Counted from the stretch's first letter, positions 1 to 8,864 are shown. The stretch: 11,482 nucleotides of DNA from Nephromyces sp. MM_2019 (GCA_015657535.1 JADHZB010001606.1:1-11482); one strand, 5' to 3'. Notes: generated by a model not told the origin, from the sequence alone. Numbers and translations: made by a program.

Positions 1-96
1 GTGTGTGGATGTGTGAGAATGTTTGTGAGTATTTGTCGGTGTGTGTGGATGTGTGAGAATGTTTGTGAGTATTTGTCGGTGTGTGTGGATGTGTGT
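1..96. repeat. 40-bp tandem repeat, 2.4 copies, truncated by the window edge
   Basis: Positions 1-40 and 41-80 are identical, and 81-96 begins a third copy before diverging. The unit is TG-rich and contains GAGAATGTTTGTGAGTATTT. The array probably continues to the left of the window. Confidence 0.92.
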
Positions 97-1149
97 ATGA
101 TAATAGCACACACCGAAATACTTATGGTCATCGCGATTGCTTGTATATCATTAGCAGCAACCCCTTAGAGCCAGCATCATTTGTATACTCTTGTATATAT
201 TGGGGAGAGATAAGAGAGAGAGACGATCAAAAAGAGGGAGAGAGGATGAGAGCAAAGCCGCTAGAGACACAGAGAATAACAGCAGCGAGAGCGATCCCAT
301 ACAGAGAAAGACAGATATACAGACCTGAAGCTACAGATAAGTACACACACAAATATATAAAGCTATATATATAGATGAATCTCCCGATGTAGATACAACA
401 AAAAGGAGGGCAAAAGCACTGCTGTACGCACGATTTCTAAAGCCCAAAAAAACACACCAGCACACCCTTACACACACACACACACACACACACACAAGAT
501 AGATAGTATAGTTTTCAGCAGAAAAAACATCAGCATCTAGCTACTTCCAGTGAAGTGCATTAGACGAAAGAATAGCAGAGGGGGAGATTTAAGAAGAGGG
601 AAAGAGCTTCTCAGCTGTAAATAAGAGCCACAAGATGATATGAACTTACTAGCTCGGTAAGCACTCTACATACGATAATCAAAGAAACTTACGCAGTGCT
701 AGCACACAAAAACAAGCGATAGCAATAGCAGCAATGACATTTTAAATGCTAAAAAGAAGGCTTAAACTAGTGTCTAACGGCTGTAATTCTAGCAGCCTCT
801 TAGTGAGCAGCTGAACACACTTCTTCTACAAATAAAATCCACGCAACAGAGCTTTGAGTATATCAGCCATGGGCTAGAGAAGCTAGTTCCAGTGAAGCTA
901 GCAGCATCCAAGCTAGTGGCATTAAAGCTACCAACGCCTAAGCCGTGAATGCTAACGAAATCAAAGGTGTTACTAGCAAGAGAGTTACTGCCGAGGCACA
1001 CTCCCACCATCGCTTTATCAAGACACCCAAGTATCTACTACGACTATACGCACACACACACACACACACACCTCTTAATAAAAACATAGTCCTCCATTAC
1101 AAAAAAATCCATGGACTTAAATTAGGGTAGATATCCATACGAAACAACA
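97..1149. other. No supported gene: purine-rich and GCTAG-rich flank with short CA runs
   Basis: 200-330 is GA-rich on the plus strand. Pure CA runs occur at 471-496 and 1051-1071. From about 535 to 985 the words GCTAG/CTAGC recur often, and CTTCCAGTGAAG at 544-555 is echoed as TTCCAGTGAAGCTAG at 887-901. Short open frames here lack splice or composition support. Confidence 0.5.
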
Positions 1150-1281
1150 ACACACACGCACACACGCACACACGCACACACGCACACACGCACACACGCA
1201 CACACACACACGCACACACGCACATACGCACACACGCACGCACACACGCACACACACACACGCACACACGCACACACGCAC

Positions 1282-1317
<36 letters not shown>

Positions 1318-1540
1318 GCACACACACGCACATACGCACGCACACACACACACATGCACATACGCACACACATACGCACACACGCACACACGCACACACA
1401 CACACGCACACACGCACACGCACACACGCACACACACACACGCACACACGCACACACACACACACGCACACACGCACACACGCACACACACACACACGCA
1501 CACACACACACACGCACATACGCACATACGCACACATGCA
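1150..1540. repeat. 391-bp uninterrupted alternating purine-pyrimidine tract, (CACACACG)n-like
   Basis: From 1150 to 1540 every even position is a purine and every odd position a pyrimidine. The dominant unit is the 8-mer CACACACG, mixed with pure CA stretches and a few CATACG and CATGCA variants. It produces Cys-Val or His-Thr open frames on both strands, which are repeat artefacts. Confidence 0.95.
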
Positions 1541-1970
1541 GATAGTAAAAGCAGCAAACACAGTAAGAACAATCACCAGGAAAAAGCAGGTTAAAATTGC
1601 GGCTGCAAAGACTCATAATCTTCACACACGGGCATTGCTATATATACTGTGGTGGGTAACTTTACCAAATAATTGAAGAAGAGTGTGTAGCATCACACAC
1701 GCGAGCTTTGAGAGTACGATTCAGCAGAGAAACGCTCGCGTTTGTGACGGTAGAAGGAGAAGAAAACTATGTTCTAGTACTGTGTGTAACACACAAAACT
1801 AGTATAGTCGCAACCGATACGCTGCTTTATACTCAAAAAAAGTCTGCAGAATCATCGCTACAGCAACTGCCATACACTCGTAGTTTGAGTGCAGAAGAAG
1901 TGTAAAGTTAGCGTCTTTTACGCCCTCGTCTTGCTCTTCTTCATGCTGTACTTGTTCTACTTCCTCACGC
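1541..1970. other. Downstream flank of the RING gene
   Basis: This is the likely 3'UTR and downstream region of the minus-strand gene. No canonical AATAAA is seen on the minus strand here. Directly after the stop, another frame stays open for about 64 codons with an acidic stretch, but it has no ATG at its start. Confidence 0.45.
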
Positions 1971-3708
1971 CTATATGATAAGTAGTACGTAAAACGTCAA
2001 TATTATTCCAATCAAGACCAAAGAATTTGAGACAAATTGAGCTCTTTGCTGTTCCGCTGTACACATACAAAAAGAGTTGGAAATATATTGATATGATGTA
2101 CATACACTGAGAAGAAAGAGATTAGTCAATTCGATAGATCTGGCCCCGTGTATTTACACCTCTACAGGGGAAATTTGTTGTAGTTTTTGGTAGCAACATA
2201 CACTTTTCAGTGTAAGACTAGCCATCTTCAAAGTAGATCTACAAAGCAATTAACTGGTGTGCAGTATGTGGGTGTATCTACACCTCTGTTCAACATTTAA
2301 TGTGCAGCCTCTGTGTTAATATATACTTTTTGAGGAATTGGTGAGCACCGGTGGGGATATATACAGCTCCTTTCAGCATCTCATAGGCGCCGTCTGTGCG
2401 TGTATATACACTTCCTTTGAACAACTTATATGCAGTCTGGATGTATTCTTACATCTCTCATCATTAGGCGAATCACAACAAGAAGATGCACAAAAGCCAT
2501 CGAAGGAGGTAGTAATTACACCAGTTATAACTCTGCCAACACACACATAGTAAAGTGTGAATACCTATAGATGGTGAGCATCAAAAAGACACACACGCAT
2601 CAGATCAAAGCTCTCAAAGCGAAAGAAAAAAAAAATTCGCACACTTCATTGTGCCTGGCTTCAAATAGAAGCAAACTCTTTCATCACTATAAAGTGACGC
2701 TCTGTATGTGCAATAGGAGATAAATCGTGAAGACAGTATATTACAGAGTACAGAATTACACGCACACACTATATCTTCGCCGATAAAAAATGCCAATCTT
2801 TTTGTGTGTAAGCATATTCTTTCACGATAACTCATAGCCGTACATTCACCATTATTAGACGTGCCAAAGCAACAAAACCCGGGTGTACATACACTGCAAA
2901 ATAGACTAGCTGCGAAGTAAAAAACTGCAGAACTAGCGAGAAAACACACACATAAAGAGGCAATCTTCGCATAGTCTTACCTGAGATTCCTCGGAAGGGA
3001 TCCTCAAAGGCAGATTCTCCACCAAAGCCTATGAAATTGATAGAAAACCGAACTCCCCTAAACAAATTACCCTGTAACAGCACACACACACACACACACT
3101 CAATGATAAAGAGCAAACGACACAACAGATGCACACACACACTCAATGATAAAGCAGATACAACTCGCACATACCGTGCGATTAGCTCGGGGGGGGTCAA
3201 TCCTCTCGGGCCGGGGTCTCTTGGGTGTTGAGTAGTCCCTCTTCCTAAGAAAAGATTAAAAAACGATACAGAATACATAGCCTCAAAGTTGAATGAAAAG
3301 CAGACACACGGGGATATAAACACACGGATTTACACGGGTGCACACACACAGATACACATAGACACACATGGATACACATGGATGCACCTGGGCACACACA
3401 CACACACACACACAGACTCACACATGGATATAGACAGATGCACGCACAAGGTTCTACACACACAGATATGAACGCATACATTGATAGGAAACAGAGATAC
3501 ATGTGCACAAACTGACACACATACATTTATGCGCACAGGTACATTGTGCACACACTATTACGCACACTCATGCGCACACATGCACATGCATACACTGATA
3601 TACACGCACATATGCAGATAAACATGCATACACATGTACACCAAAAAACACATTCCTTCGCACACAAAACGCACTAGTTCGCAGTAGCATTACCAAATTT
3701 AAACACAT

Positions 3709-3742
<34 letters not shown>

Positions 3743-4445
3743 GGCAAGCTGTAAGAGCTCCCTCAGGCTCAAATGGCAAGCAGAAGGCACAGAATAACTA
3801 AACTTTATGGAGGAAAACACAAGTTCTAGAGCACACTCCTTCTCACACACTCCCTCACACACACACACACACAAACACACACACTGATAACTCATAGTAT
3901 AAAGCTCCTCAATCATAGAGAGAAAGCGCTATATATTACCTGGGATCCGCCTCTTTCTGCCCAAATCCATAGAGAGGAATGACGTTCTCTCTAGTCACAC
4001 ACGCCTTACACATAGGGCATTCATATGCACCTTGATTCAACCAAGAGTGCAAGCATGGCCAACAGAACTGTAAGTACACTCGACAGAGGAAGAAAGTGAG
4101 GTTGGAGTGGCTAAAGCAAGGAAATATTCATGATAATCTCACACACTGAGATTCCATCAATACATAAAGATTCGCAAACACAGAAGGCAAAATACAGCTA
4201 AATCACCCAAAAAGTTTAAAAAAGAATCAGAAACACACACACATGCAGATAGAGAGATGTGTACCTATATATATGTTTATACCCACAAGCACAGGCAAAA
4301 TTTTTTTTTCAGACTCACACACATACTCACATACACCCACAGCCACCCACACACAGTCACCCACAGATTCACACACCCACAAAACAAACTTCCAAACACA
4401 CACACCCACCCACGCACACCCACCCACGCACACCTACCCACACAT

Positions 4446-4478
<33 letters not shown>

Positions 4479-6481
4479 AAACTCAGCTCCCACCCCTCAA
4501 CACACACACCTTCCACCCCCCTACTCACCAGATGCCCACATCTCGAGACAACCGGCTCATTTACAGCATCAAAGCAGATGTTACACTCAAACTGAGAGTG
4601 TCCCGCCCCACCAGAGCTTCCACGAGAAGCTGAAGCAGACTGATCCTCATGAGAAGCCTTTCTCTCCTCTGTTTTGGTAGCCTCAGGAATTGAAGATACT
4701 ACACTACTCTCCCAGGAAGGAGGGCTACGCACAATACCACCACTAGCACCACTAATTGCACCCCCTCCACTCCCGCCACTAGCTAGAAGTGAGGGAGAAG
4801 TTCCAACTCCACTCGCTACAGCGCCTAAAGGCGATGACACACACACAAGGGATTGACTTGAAGAGGATGATATAACAGCATCTTCAGCATGAAAACCTAC
4901 TTCTTTTCTGCTACTTGCTGGAATGAATGATGAACTCGATAAGCTTCTGCTGGCTCCTTCATCCTCTTCCTTCCTGCTAATCTCACCGTCCTCATGAGCA
5001 ACAAGAGCTGCACACATTTCGCCCTCTCTCAAGCCAAATCTAGCATCACCCCCGGCACTAGGCATTAGAGGTATCGCAGAGGCAACTACCGTACTCTCTC
5101 CAGCAGGAGTAGTATAGAATGAGGGGGGTGAATCCTCCGAGAAGCCACTATAAGGCAAACCACTGCCATCAATAGGCTTGCTTGAAGATGATGAAGCTGC
5201 TTGAAGATAGGAGGGACTAGGGTTAGGGAAAGCCAAGCAAGGAAGGAGGGGCTTGTTTTTCTCGTATAAGGGGTGTGTGTGTGCACTAGAACCATTAGAA
5301 AAAGGGGGATACAGATACATCGAGGTATTGGCAGTTTCTCTCCCCCCAGAAGGGAGGACGTTGCTACTAGCACTGGACTCACCCCTCCCATAAGACGCTC
5401 TCTTTACACGGGATAAGCACTCCCAGCTGGGGCTCTCACAGCTAATGCTAGCATCCCTACTATAAGCTATCAAAGATTCTTTTAATCTCACTGCATCATC
5501 GCCGCTTTTCATACTATGAACAGCACTAAAGGTGCTGCTGCTACCTTTCTCTTCAAGCTGCCCACCATCACTACTGATGTTTCTACAATCGCTGCTATTA
5601 CTATTGATGATGAATCTATGGTCGCTATTATGAGAAACACTATTAGCACACACATTACTATTAGAGCTTGGAGGCACACTAGTAGTAGCGTTAGGAGAAA
5701 AACTAGCACTAGAGCTAGCAAAAGTGCTGGCACACACCACGCTACTATTAGAGCTTTGAGACACACTGGCGCTAGCAGAAAGACTAGCACACACACTGCT
5801 ATTAGAGCTAGCACTAACACCAACACCAGTACCAACACCAGCTCCAACACACACACAATTGCTATCGCTGCTAGCATCAGCCTTCATTGTACTATCTTTA
5901 CTACTTTCAGCTTTGCAGTTGATGCCGTATATGCTGCTATTATTAATCGACTGATTGCGTGAGACCCCCACTTTCAATGTGCTGCAACTCGGAGCCTCGA
6001 GGGCCTCAGAGTGGGCAAAAGAGGCAAACTGCTCAGTATAAGCAGTAGGCTGATGAGGGTATACACTTGAAGAGGCAGTTTCCGCACTGCCCTCCTCCCC
6101 AGAAAAGCAAGCTTTTCCTGGTATGTGTGCTATACTGGTGGATTCTGAGCTCACCCCTCCCCCAGAAAAGCAAACTTCCCCGAGTGTGTGCTTCTCTCTC
6201 ACTAAATGAGAAGACGGTGGTGCATCGCTGTGCTGTTTGCGTGTTGGTGGGCTCGATGAGGAGTAAACTGAACTGACCCCCCTGCGGAGGTTTGTCAAGA
6301 CTGATGAGGGGGAGCCCTCCTCAATGGCTTTGATATGAGGGGGGGGGTTGATACTATCACAATTGCCGGAGGAGGGAGATGCCTGCATATTTCTCTGTGC
6401 ATCACCTGAAGAGGAGGGAGGGAGATATATATCATGCGCCATGTCGAATGGAGCATCAAAGGCTGTACGGTTGTTATCCAT
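1971..6481 (-). CDS. RNF5/RNF185-like membrane-anchored RING E3 ubiquitin ligase with a ~630-residue serine-rich N-terminal extension; five exons
   Basis: Exons on the minus strand are 6481-4529, 4067-3940, 3244-3175, 3071-2981 and 2056-1971. Together they give 2328 nt, or 775 residues plus a TAG stop, with every junction in frame. A C3HC4 RING lies at residues 633-671 (C633, C636, C648, H650, C653, C656, C668, C671). It splits across the first junction after CGHL and resumes as FCWPCLHSW. The motif after the RING, ENVIPLYGFGQ...DPRKR, and the linker PKRPRPERIDPPRANRT are typical of RNF5/RNF185. The C-terminus, about residues 759-775 (SLVLIGIILTFYVLLII), is a transmembrane tail ending at the stop, as in that family. 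Known members are ER ubiquitin ligases of about 180-190 residues, so this one is roughly four times longer because of its Ser-rich N-terminus. I chose the ATG at 6481-6479 because it has G at -3 and G at +4. The frame stays open upstream, so an earlier start or upstream exon is possible. Only one clear membrane segment is visible, whereas family members often have two. Function is inferred from homology. Confidence 0.88.
2057..2980 (-). other. Intron 4 of the RING gene
   Basis: The donor is GTAAGA at 2980, after a CTCAG exon end. The acceptor is TGTGTACAG ending at 2057, preceded by a T/C-rich stretch. It is 924 nt and phase 1 (G|CG, Ala748). Joining these ends restores the frame into the transmembrane tail. 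An extra small exon inside this long intron cannot be excluded, because family members often carry another hydrophobic segment before the tail. Two copies of a CAG-TGTATGTACA word lie inside it. Confidence 0.7.
2148..2495. repeat. Degenerate ~42-bp tandem repeat with a palindromic GTGTATATACAC-like core (inside intron 4)
   Basis: Cores are seen at 2149-2160 (GTGTATTTACAC), 2271-2282 (GTGTATCTACAC), about 2317-2327, about 2355-2366, 2400-2411 (GTGTATATACAC) and about 2443-2453. The later ones are spaced about 40-45 bp and are followed by a C/T-rich arm and a CAACTTAT/CATCTCAT-like arm. On the plus strand they encode a loose 14-residue periodicity, but this lies within an intron of the opposite-strand gene. 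Confidence 0.5.
3072..3174 (-). other. Intron 3 of the RING gene
   Basis: The donor is GTATGT at 3174 and the acceptor is CTGTTACAG ending at 3072. It is 103 nt and phase 0, the shortest intron in the gene. The middle holds two CA tracts on the plus strand (3081-3099 and about 3132-3142), each followed by the same word CTCAATGATAAA. Confidence 0.8.
3245..3939 (-). other. Intron 2 of the RING gene
   Basis: The donor is GTAATA at 3939. The acceptor has a pyrimidine-rich lead (TTTTTAATCTTTTCTTAG) ending at 3245. The intron is 695 nt and phase 2, splitting the Arg codon of DPR (AG|G). It contains a compound (CA)n(TA)n tract at about 3710-3742, a CA run at 3393-3414, and degenerate CA/GATACACA repeats through 3300-3640. 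Confidence 0.85.
3300..3650. repeat. Degenerate CA/GATACACA simple repeat (inside intron 2)
   Basis: Interrupted CA tracts are mixed with ACACATGGATACACATGGATG-type words, a pure CA run at 3393-3414, and ATGCACATGCATACA words near 3570-3630. It gives His-Thr frames on the plus strand and Cys-Val frames on the minus strand, none of them credible genes. Confidence 0.8.
4068..4528 (-). other. Intron 1 of the RING gene
   Basis: The donor is GTGAGT at 4528, directly after the CGHL codons. The acceptor is ACTTACAG ending at 4068, directly before the FCWPC codons. The intron is 461 nt, phase 0, and interrupts the RING between its fourth and fifth zinc ligands (H650 and C653). It is filled with TG-rich sequence on the sense strand, seen as CA/CCCA on the plus strand at 4315-4478, including a pure CA run at 4452-4478. 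Confidence 0.88.
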
Positions 6482-6720
6482 TGCAGATGATGTACAGACT
6501 CCTTGAAGACGAATGGTGTGTGTGTAACATCGGAGGGTTAAGCTGAGGAAAAGGGTAGAGTGAGAGAGATTGGGAGGTTGAGAGATACAGAGAGAGACAT
6601 ATATATAGATAGCCATAGATTTATATATAGTGATAGAGCTAGATAGAGACAGAAAGATAGGTACACATAGAATGATATATACTCTTGTATACGGGGGGGT
6701 GCTTTTTTTGAGAATTTTGC
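6482..6720 (-). promoter_or_regulatory. Pyrimidine-rich leader upstream of the RING gene, with a possible 5'UTR splice acceptor
   Basis: Read on the minus strand, this stretch is CT-rich just upstream of the ATG. It contains ACCCTTTTCCTCAG ending at 6543, which is a good 3' splice site. The 61 nt between it and the ATG could be the 3' part of a 5'UTR exon. Alternatively the tract may simply be a pyrimidine-rich leader around the transcription start. No TATA-like or other named promoter element can be asserted. Confidence 0.35.
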
Positions 6721-6865
6721 TGGGTGTACATACACTGAGATGCGTGATAACTAAAAACAGAGAGGAGGTAGTTTTGCAAGCGTTGATTTCTGGTATACAC
6801 GGGAAATTGAAGATAATAAAGGGCACAGATAGCATACACAAAACTACATCAAGAGAAACACACAC

Positions 6866-6985
6866 ACTTCCAGAGAAAAACAGACACACACTTCCAGAGA
6901 AACACACACACACACTTGCAGAGAAACACACACACTTGCAGAGAAACACACACACACGCACACTTCCAGACAAACACAGACGCAA
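6866..6985. repeat. CA minisatellite with CTTCCAGAGAAA / CTTGCAGAGAAA units, about five copies
   Basis: Five units of about 22-25 bp share CACTT(C/G)CAGA(G/C)AAA plus a variable CA spacer, followed by more CA-rich sequence to about 7017. It lies upstream of the RING gene start, with TG on that gene's sense strand. Confidence 0.85.
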
Positions 6986-7102
6986 AAAAACATGCACACA
7001 CACACAAACACACACAGAAAGGCTCCGACTCTCAACAAAACTCGTCCACTTTGCCTTCCTTCAGCATAAAAAATAGGAAGTTTCTCAAGAAGATGATAAT
7101 AC

Positions 7103-7138
7103 CTCTTCCACCAAAACCACTGAAGACTCCTAAACTGA
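7103..7138 (-). other. Candidate short upstream exon (5'UTR or coding) for the RING gene or a neighbour
   Basis: On the minus strand, GGCTTTCCTCTCTCTACAG ends at 7139 and is a strong 3' splice site. It is followed after 36 nt by GAG|GTATTA at 7102. Read through, the block contains the word FSGFGG, echoing FIGFGG in exon 4 of the RING gene. A splice from here to the acceptor at 6543 would place it in the RING gene leader. The support is splice-site quality only. Confidence 0.2.
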
Positions 7139-7199
7139 CTGTAGAGAGAGGAAAGCCACTAAAAAGCTCAACTTCAAGCCTTCAGTGTGCTGCGTTTTT

Positions 7200-7680
7200 C
7201 GAGTGCTTTTGAGATTTCTCCCTCCTCTACTGGCGAAAAGGCTGCCTTATAACTTGATCATTTACGTATACACATTTGTGATGGAAAATCTACTCTAAAA
7301 ATGGAATTTACTGGAGATGAAAGACTGCAGCATTGTGAAGAGATTGCAGCTTTCGTCCTTTAGCTTATGCTCATAAAACCAAACACACACACCAAAAATT
7401 TGTAGCTATAAAACAGATTATGTGATATGCCGCTTCAACCAATCGTTCTATGTGAAGCAGGGGGAGAGCAGCACGAAGAGGAAGAGAAGAAGGTGGGGAA
7501 ATAGGGATAAGCAAAGAAAGAGAAGGAAGATCAAAGCTTATATACTAAGAGCTAATATCGCTGGCTTACATTGATTAAAAAGAGGCTTCGCTATCGTTGC
7601 AGTGCCATTAACTTCATAGGTCCATACCAGAGAGAAATGAAACGCACACACAGGAATATACACACACACTTACTCAAGGA
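7200..7680. other. No gene seen; contains a long polypurine tract
   Basis: 7455-7540 on the plus strand is almost all purine (polypyrimidine on the minus strand). It lies about 1 kb upstream of the RING ATG. The rest is AT-rich with no open frame or splice pair I would support. Confidence 0.5.
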
Positions 7681-7720
7681 AGCACATTCATAGGATAAAC
7701 ACATCAAAATGCACACACAC

Positions 7721-7768
7721 ACCAATACGCACACCAATACACTCACCAATACACACACCAATACACAC
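7721..7768. repeat. 12-bp tandem repeat, four copies of ACCAATACACAC
   Basis: Units start at 7721, 7733, 7745 and 7757. The last two are identical and the first two each differ slightly from them. Confidence 0.9.
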
Positions 7769-8082
7769 ATAAACGAAAGAGCAAAATATATGCAGCAAAC
7801 TAAAGTTAATTCAAAGGGATAGAGATAGTGAAAACTCCACTACTTAAAGGAATTGTCGAAAGATGTTTGAAGAGGATGGAAATACCAGTAAAGCCCTTCT
7901 GTTCGATGGTGTTTGTGTGTGAGGCGAGGACAGGCAGTGGGGTGTGTGTGTGGGGGCCGAGCCATGTGTGTGCGCATGAAATTGCGGAAGGGGAAGAGCA
8001 GCGCTGATCTTTTGATAAATGCCAGTGGGGCAACTTCTGGCAGCTGAGATTCCAGTAAAATGAGACATAACGTTACTTATGC
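7769..8082. other. No supported gene; weak exon-like frames on the minus strand
   Basis: The minus strand stays open from about 8066 to 7846 through a TG/CA spacer. The part just after a TCTCAG word at about 8040 begins LPEVAPLAFIKRSALLFPF. Codon-like texture is present but the exon limits are not clear, and an alternative frame is equally open. The words TTTACTGGAATCTC (about 8050) and TTTACTGGTATTTC (about 7885) echo each other. Confidence 0.2.
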
Positions 8083-8380
8083 ATAATGCACATTCGTGTG
8101 TGTGTGGTGATGGTGGTGTGTGCGTGTGGGGGTGGTGGTGTGTGCGTGCGCGGGGTGGTGATGTGTGTGTGTGGGGTGGTGGTGTGTGTGTAGGGCTGGA
8201 CACGAGTGTGTGTGTGTGTGTGTGCGTTGGTCTGTGTGTGGATCTTTGTTGGTGTGTGCGTGGGTGTGTGTTGATTTCTGCGTGGGGGCGTATACTTGTG
8301 TGTGCAGGCGAATTGTCTGGGTGTGTGTGCACATGCGCACCTGTGTGTGATGTAAGCATGAGTGTGCGTGTGAGGCTTTA
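8083..8380. repeat. G/T-rich simple repeat with GGTGGTGGTGTGTGCGTG-type units
   Basis: Loose units of about 30-35 bp built from GGTGGTG and TGTGTG(C/T)G lie at 8100-8200 and fade to irregular TG-rich sequence by 8380. The plus strand is the G/T strand here, the opposite orientation to the repeats left of 7770. Confidence 0.8.
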
Positions 8381-8584
8381 GCCGTCTCACTAGTGTCTAG
8401 GCTAGCCACTTAAACTACGTTGTAGAATCAGCACTAGAAGCTCCCATTGCAGCTCTTACTGGTTAGCCTTTCTTCTAGGCTACTTCAAATAGCATCGCTG
8501 CAGGAGGAGGCTAAGGAATGCAGTGGATGTTTAAATGCTGAAGGTCCTCCCATGAAGGTTCATCTCCTTAAGAGCTAAAAACTA
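8381..8584. other. No supported gene; GCTAG-rich spacer
   Basis: Words such as TCTAGGCTAGCC and TTCTAGGCTACTTC recur and resemble the GCTAG-rich flank at 535-985. No open frame or splice pair is convincing. Confidence 0.4.
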
Positions 8585-8862
8585 GGTGTGTGTGTGTGTA
8601 GGAACTCCCAGTGTGTGTGTGTATAGGAACTCCCAGTGTGTGTGTGTGTAGGAACTCCCAGTGTGTGTGTGTAGGAACTCCCGGTGTGTGTGTGTAGGAA
8701 CTCCCAGTGTGTGTGTGTAGGAACTCCCGGTGTGTGTGTGTAGGAACTCCCAGTGATTGTGCGAGAACTCACGGTGTGTGTGTAGGAGCTCCCAGTGTCT
8801 GTGTTCGAACTCCCGGTGTATATGTGTGTAGGAACTCCTAGTGTGTGTGCGAACGCCCTGTG
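8585..8862. repeat. Minisatellite, ~23-bp unit TAGGAACTCCC(A/G)GTGTGTGTG, about 12 units
   Basis: The GGAACTCCC cores start near 8601, 8626, 8651, 8674, 8697, 8720, 8743, 8764, 8785, 8806, 8831 and 8850. The period is 23 bp in the middle and degenerates to the right. From the third unit on, the base after CCC alternates A, G, A, G, so the array is a dimer of two monomer types. Confidence 0.93.
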
Positions 8863-8864
8863 TG

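Noticed and set aside
219..225. AGAGACG matching the WGAGACG motif described for Toxoplasma promoters (also TGAGACG on minus at 8389-8383)
   Set aside because: A seven-base match is expected by chance in a window this size, and neither lies at a supported gene start.
789..1010. 73-codon minus-strand frame with an ATG and Ser/Ala-rich translation
   Set aside because: It is built on the GCTAG-rich flank, with no splice sites or recognisable domain. It may be a decayed repeat rather than a gene.
1097..1625. Minus-strand open frames of 150-167 codons made of Cys-Val and Cys-Ala repeats
   Set aside because: They are translations of the alternating CA/CG microsatellite. Three frames are open at once and no non-repeat domain is present.
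2057..2106. Alternative last-exon acceptor at TTTCTTCTCAG (ending at 2107)
   Set aside because: It would add 50 nt and shift the frame, losing the transmembrane tail. The acceptor ending at 2057 keeps the phase.
4277..4528. Read-through of the RING frame past CGHL into VSRGVEG and Cys-Val sequence
   Set aside because: It loses the second half of the zinc ligands. A perfect GTGAGT donor lies exactly there, and the missing half (FCWPC...CPMC) is found at 4067-3940 in phase.
4227..4680. Plus-strand His-Thr-Pro open frames of 112-145 codons
   Set aside because: They are shadows of the CA-rich intron 1 and the end of exon 1 of the minus-strand RING gene.
5509..5962. Open frames of 122 and 148 codons on both strands over the Ser-rich region
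   Set aside because: They are antisense and out-of-frame shadows of a serine/alanine repeat whose codons lack stops in other frames.
6482..7015. In-frame extension of the RING gene upstream of the ATG at 6481
   Set aside because: The extra codons start in a CA minisatellite and read as Cys-Val repeats, then hydrophobic T/C-rich sequence. A 5'UTR with a splice acceptor at 6543 fits better.
7844..8409. Minus-strand His-Thr-rich open frames of 105-171 codons
   Set aside because: They are driven by the GT-rich repeat at 8083-8380. Only a short non-repeat part near 8000-8040 has any coding-like texture.
8803..8816. GTTCGAACTCCCGG resembling a tRNA T-arm / B box
   Set aside because: It is a variant unit of the surrounding minisatellite, and no acceptor, D or anticodon arm can be folded around it.
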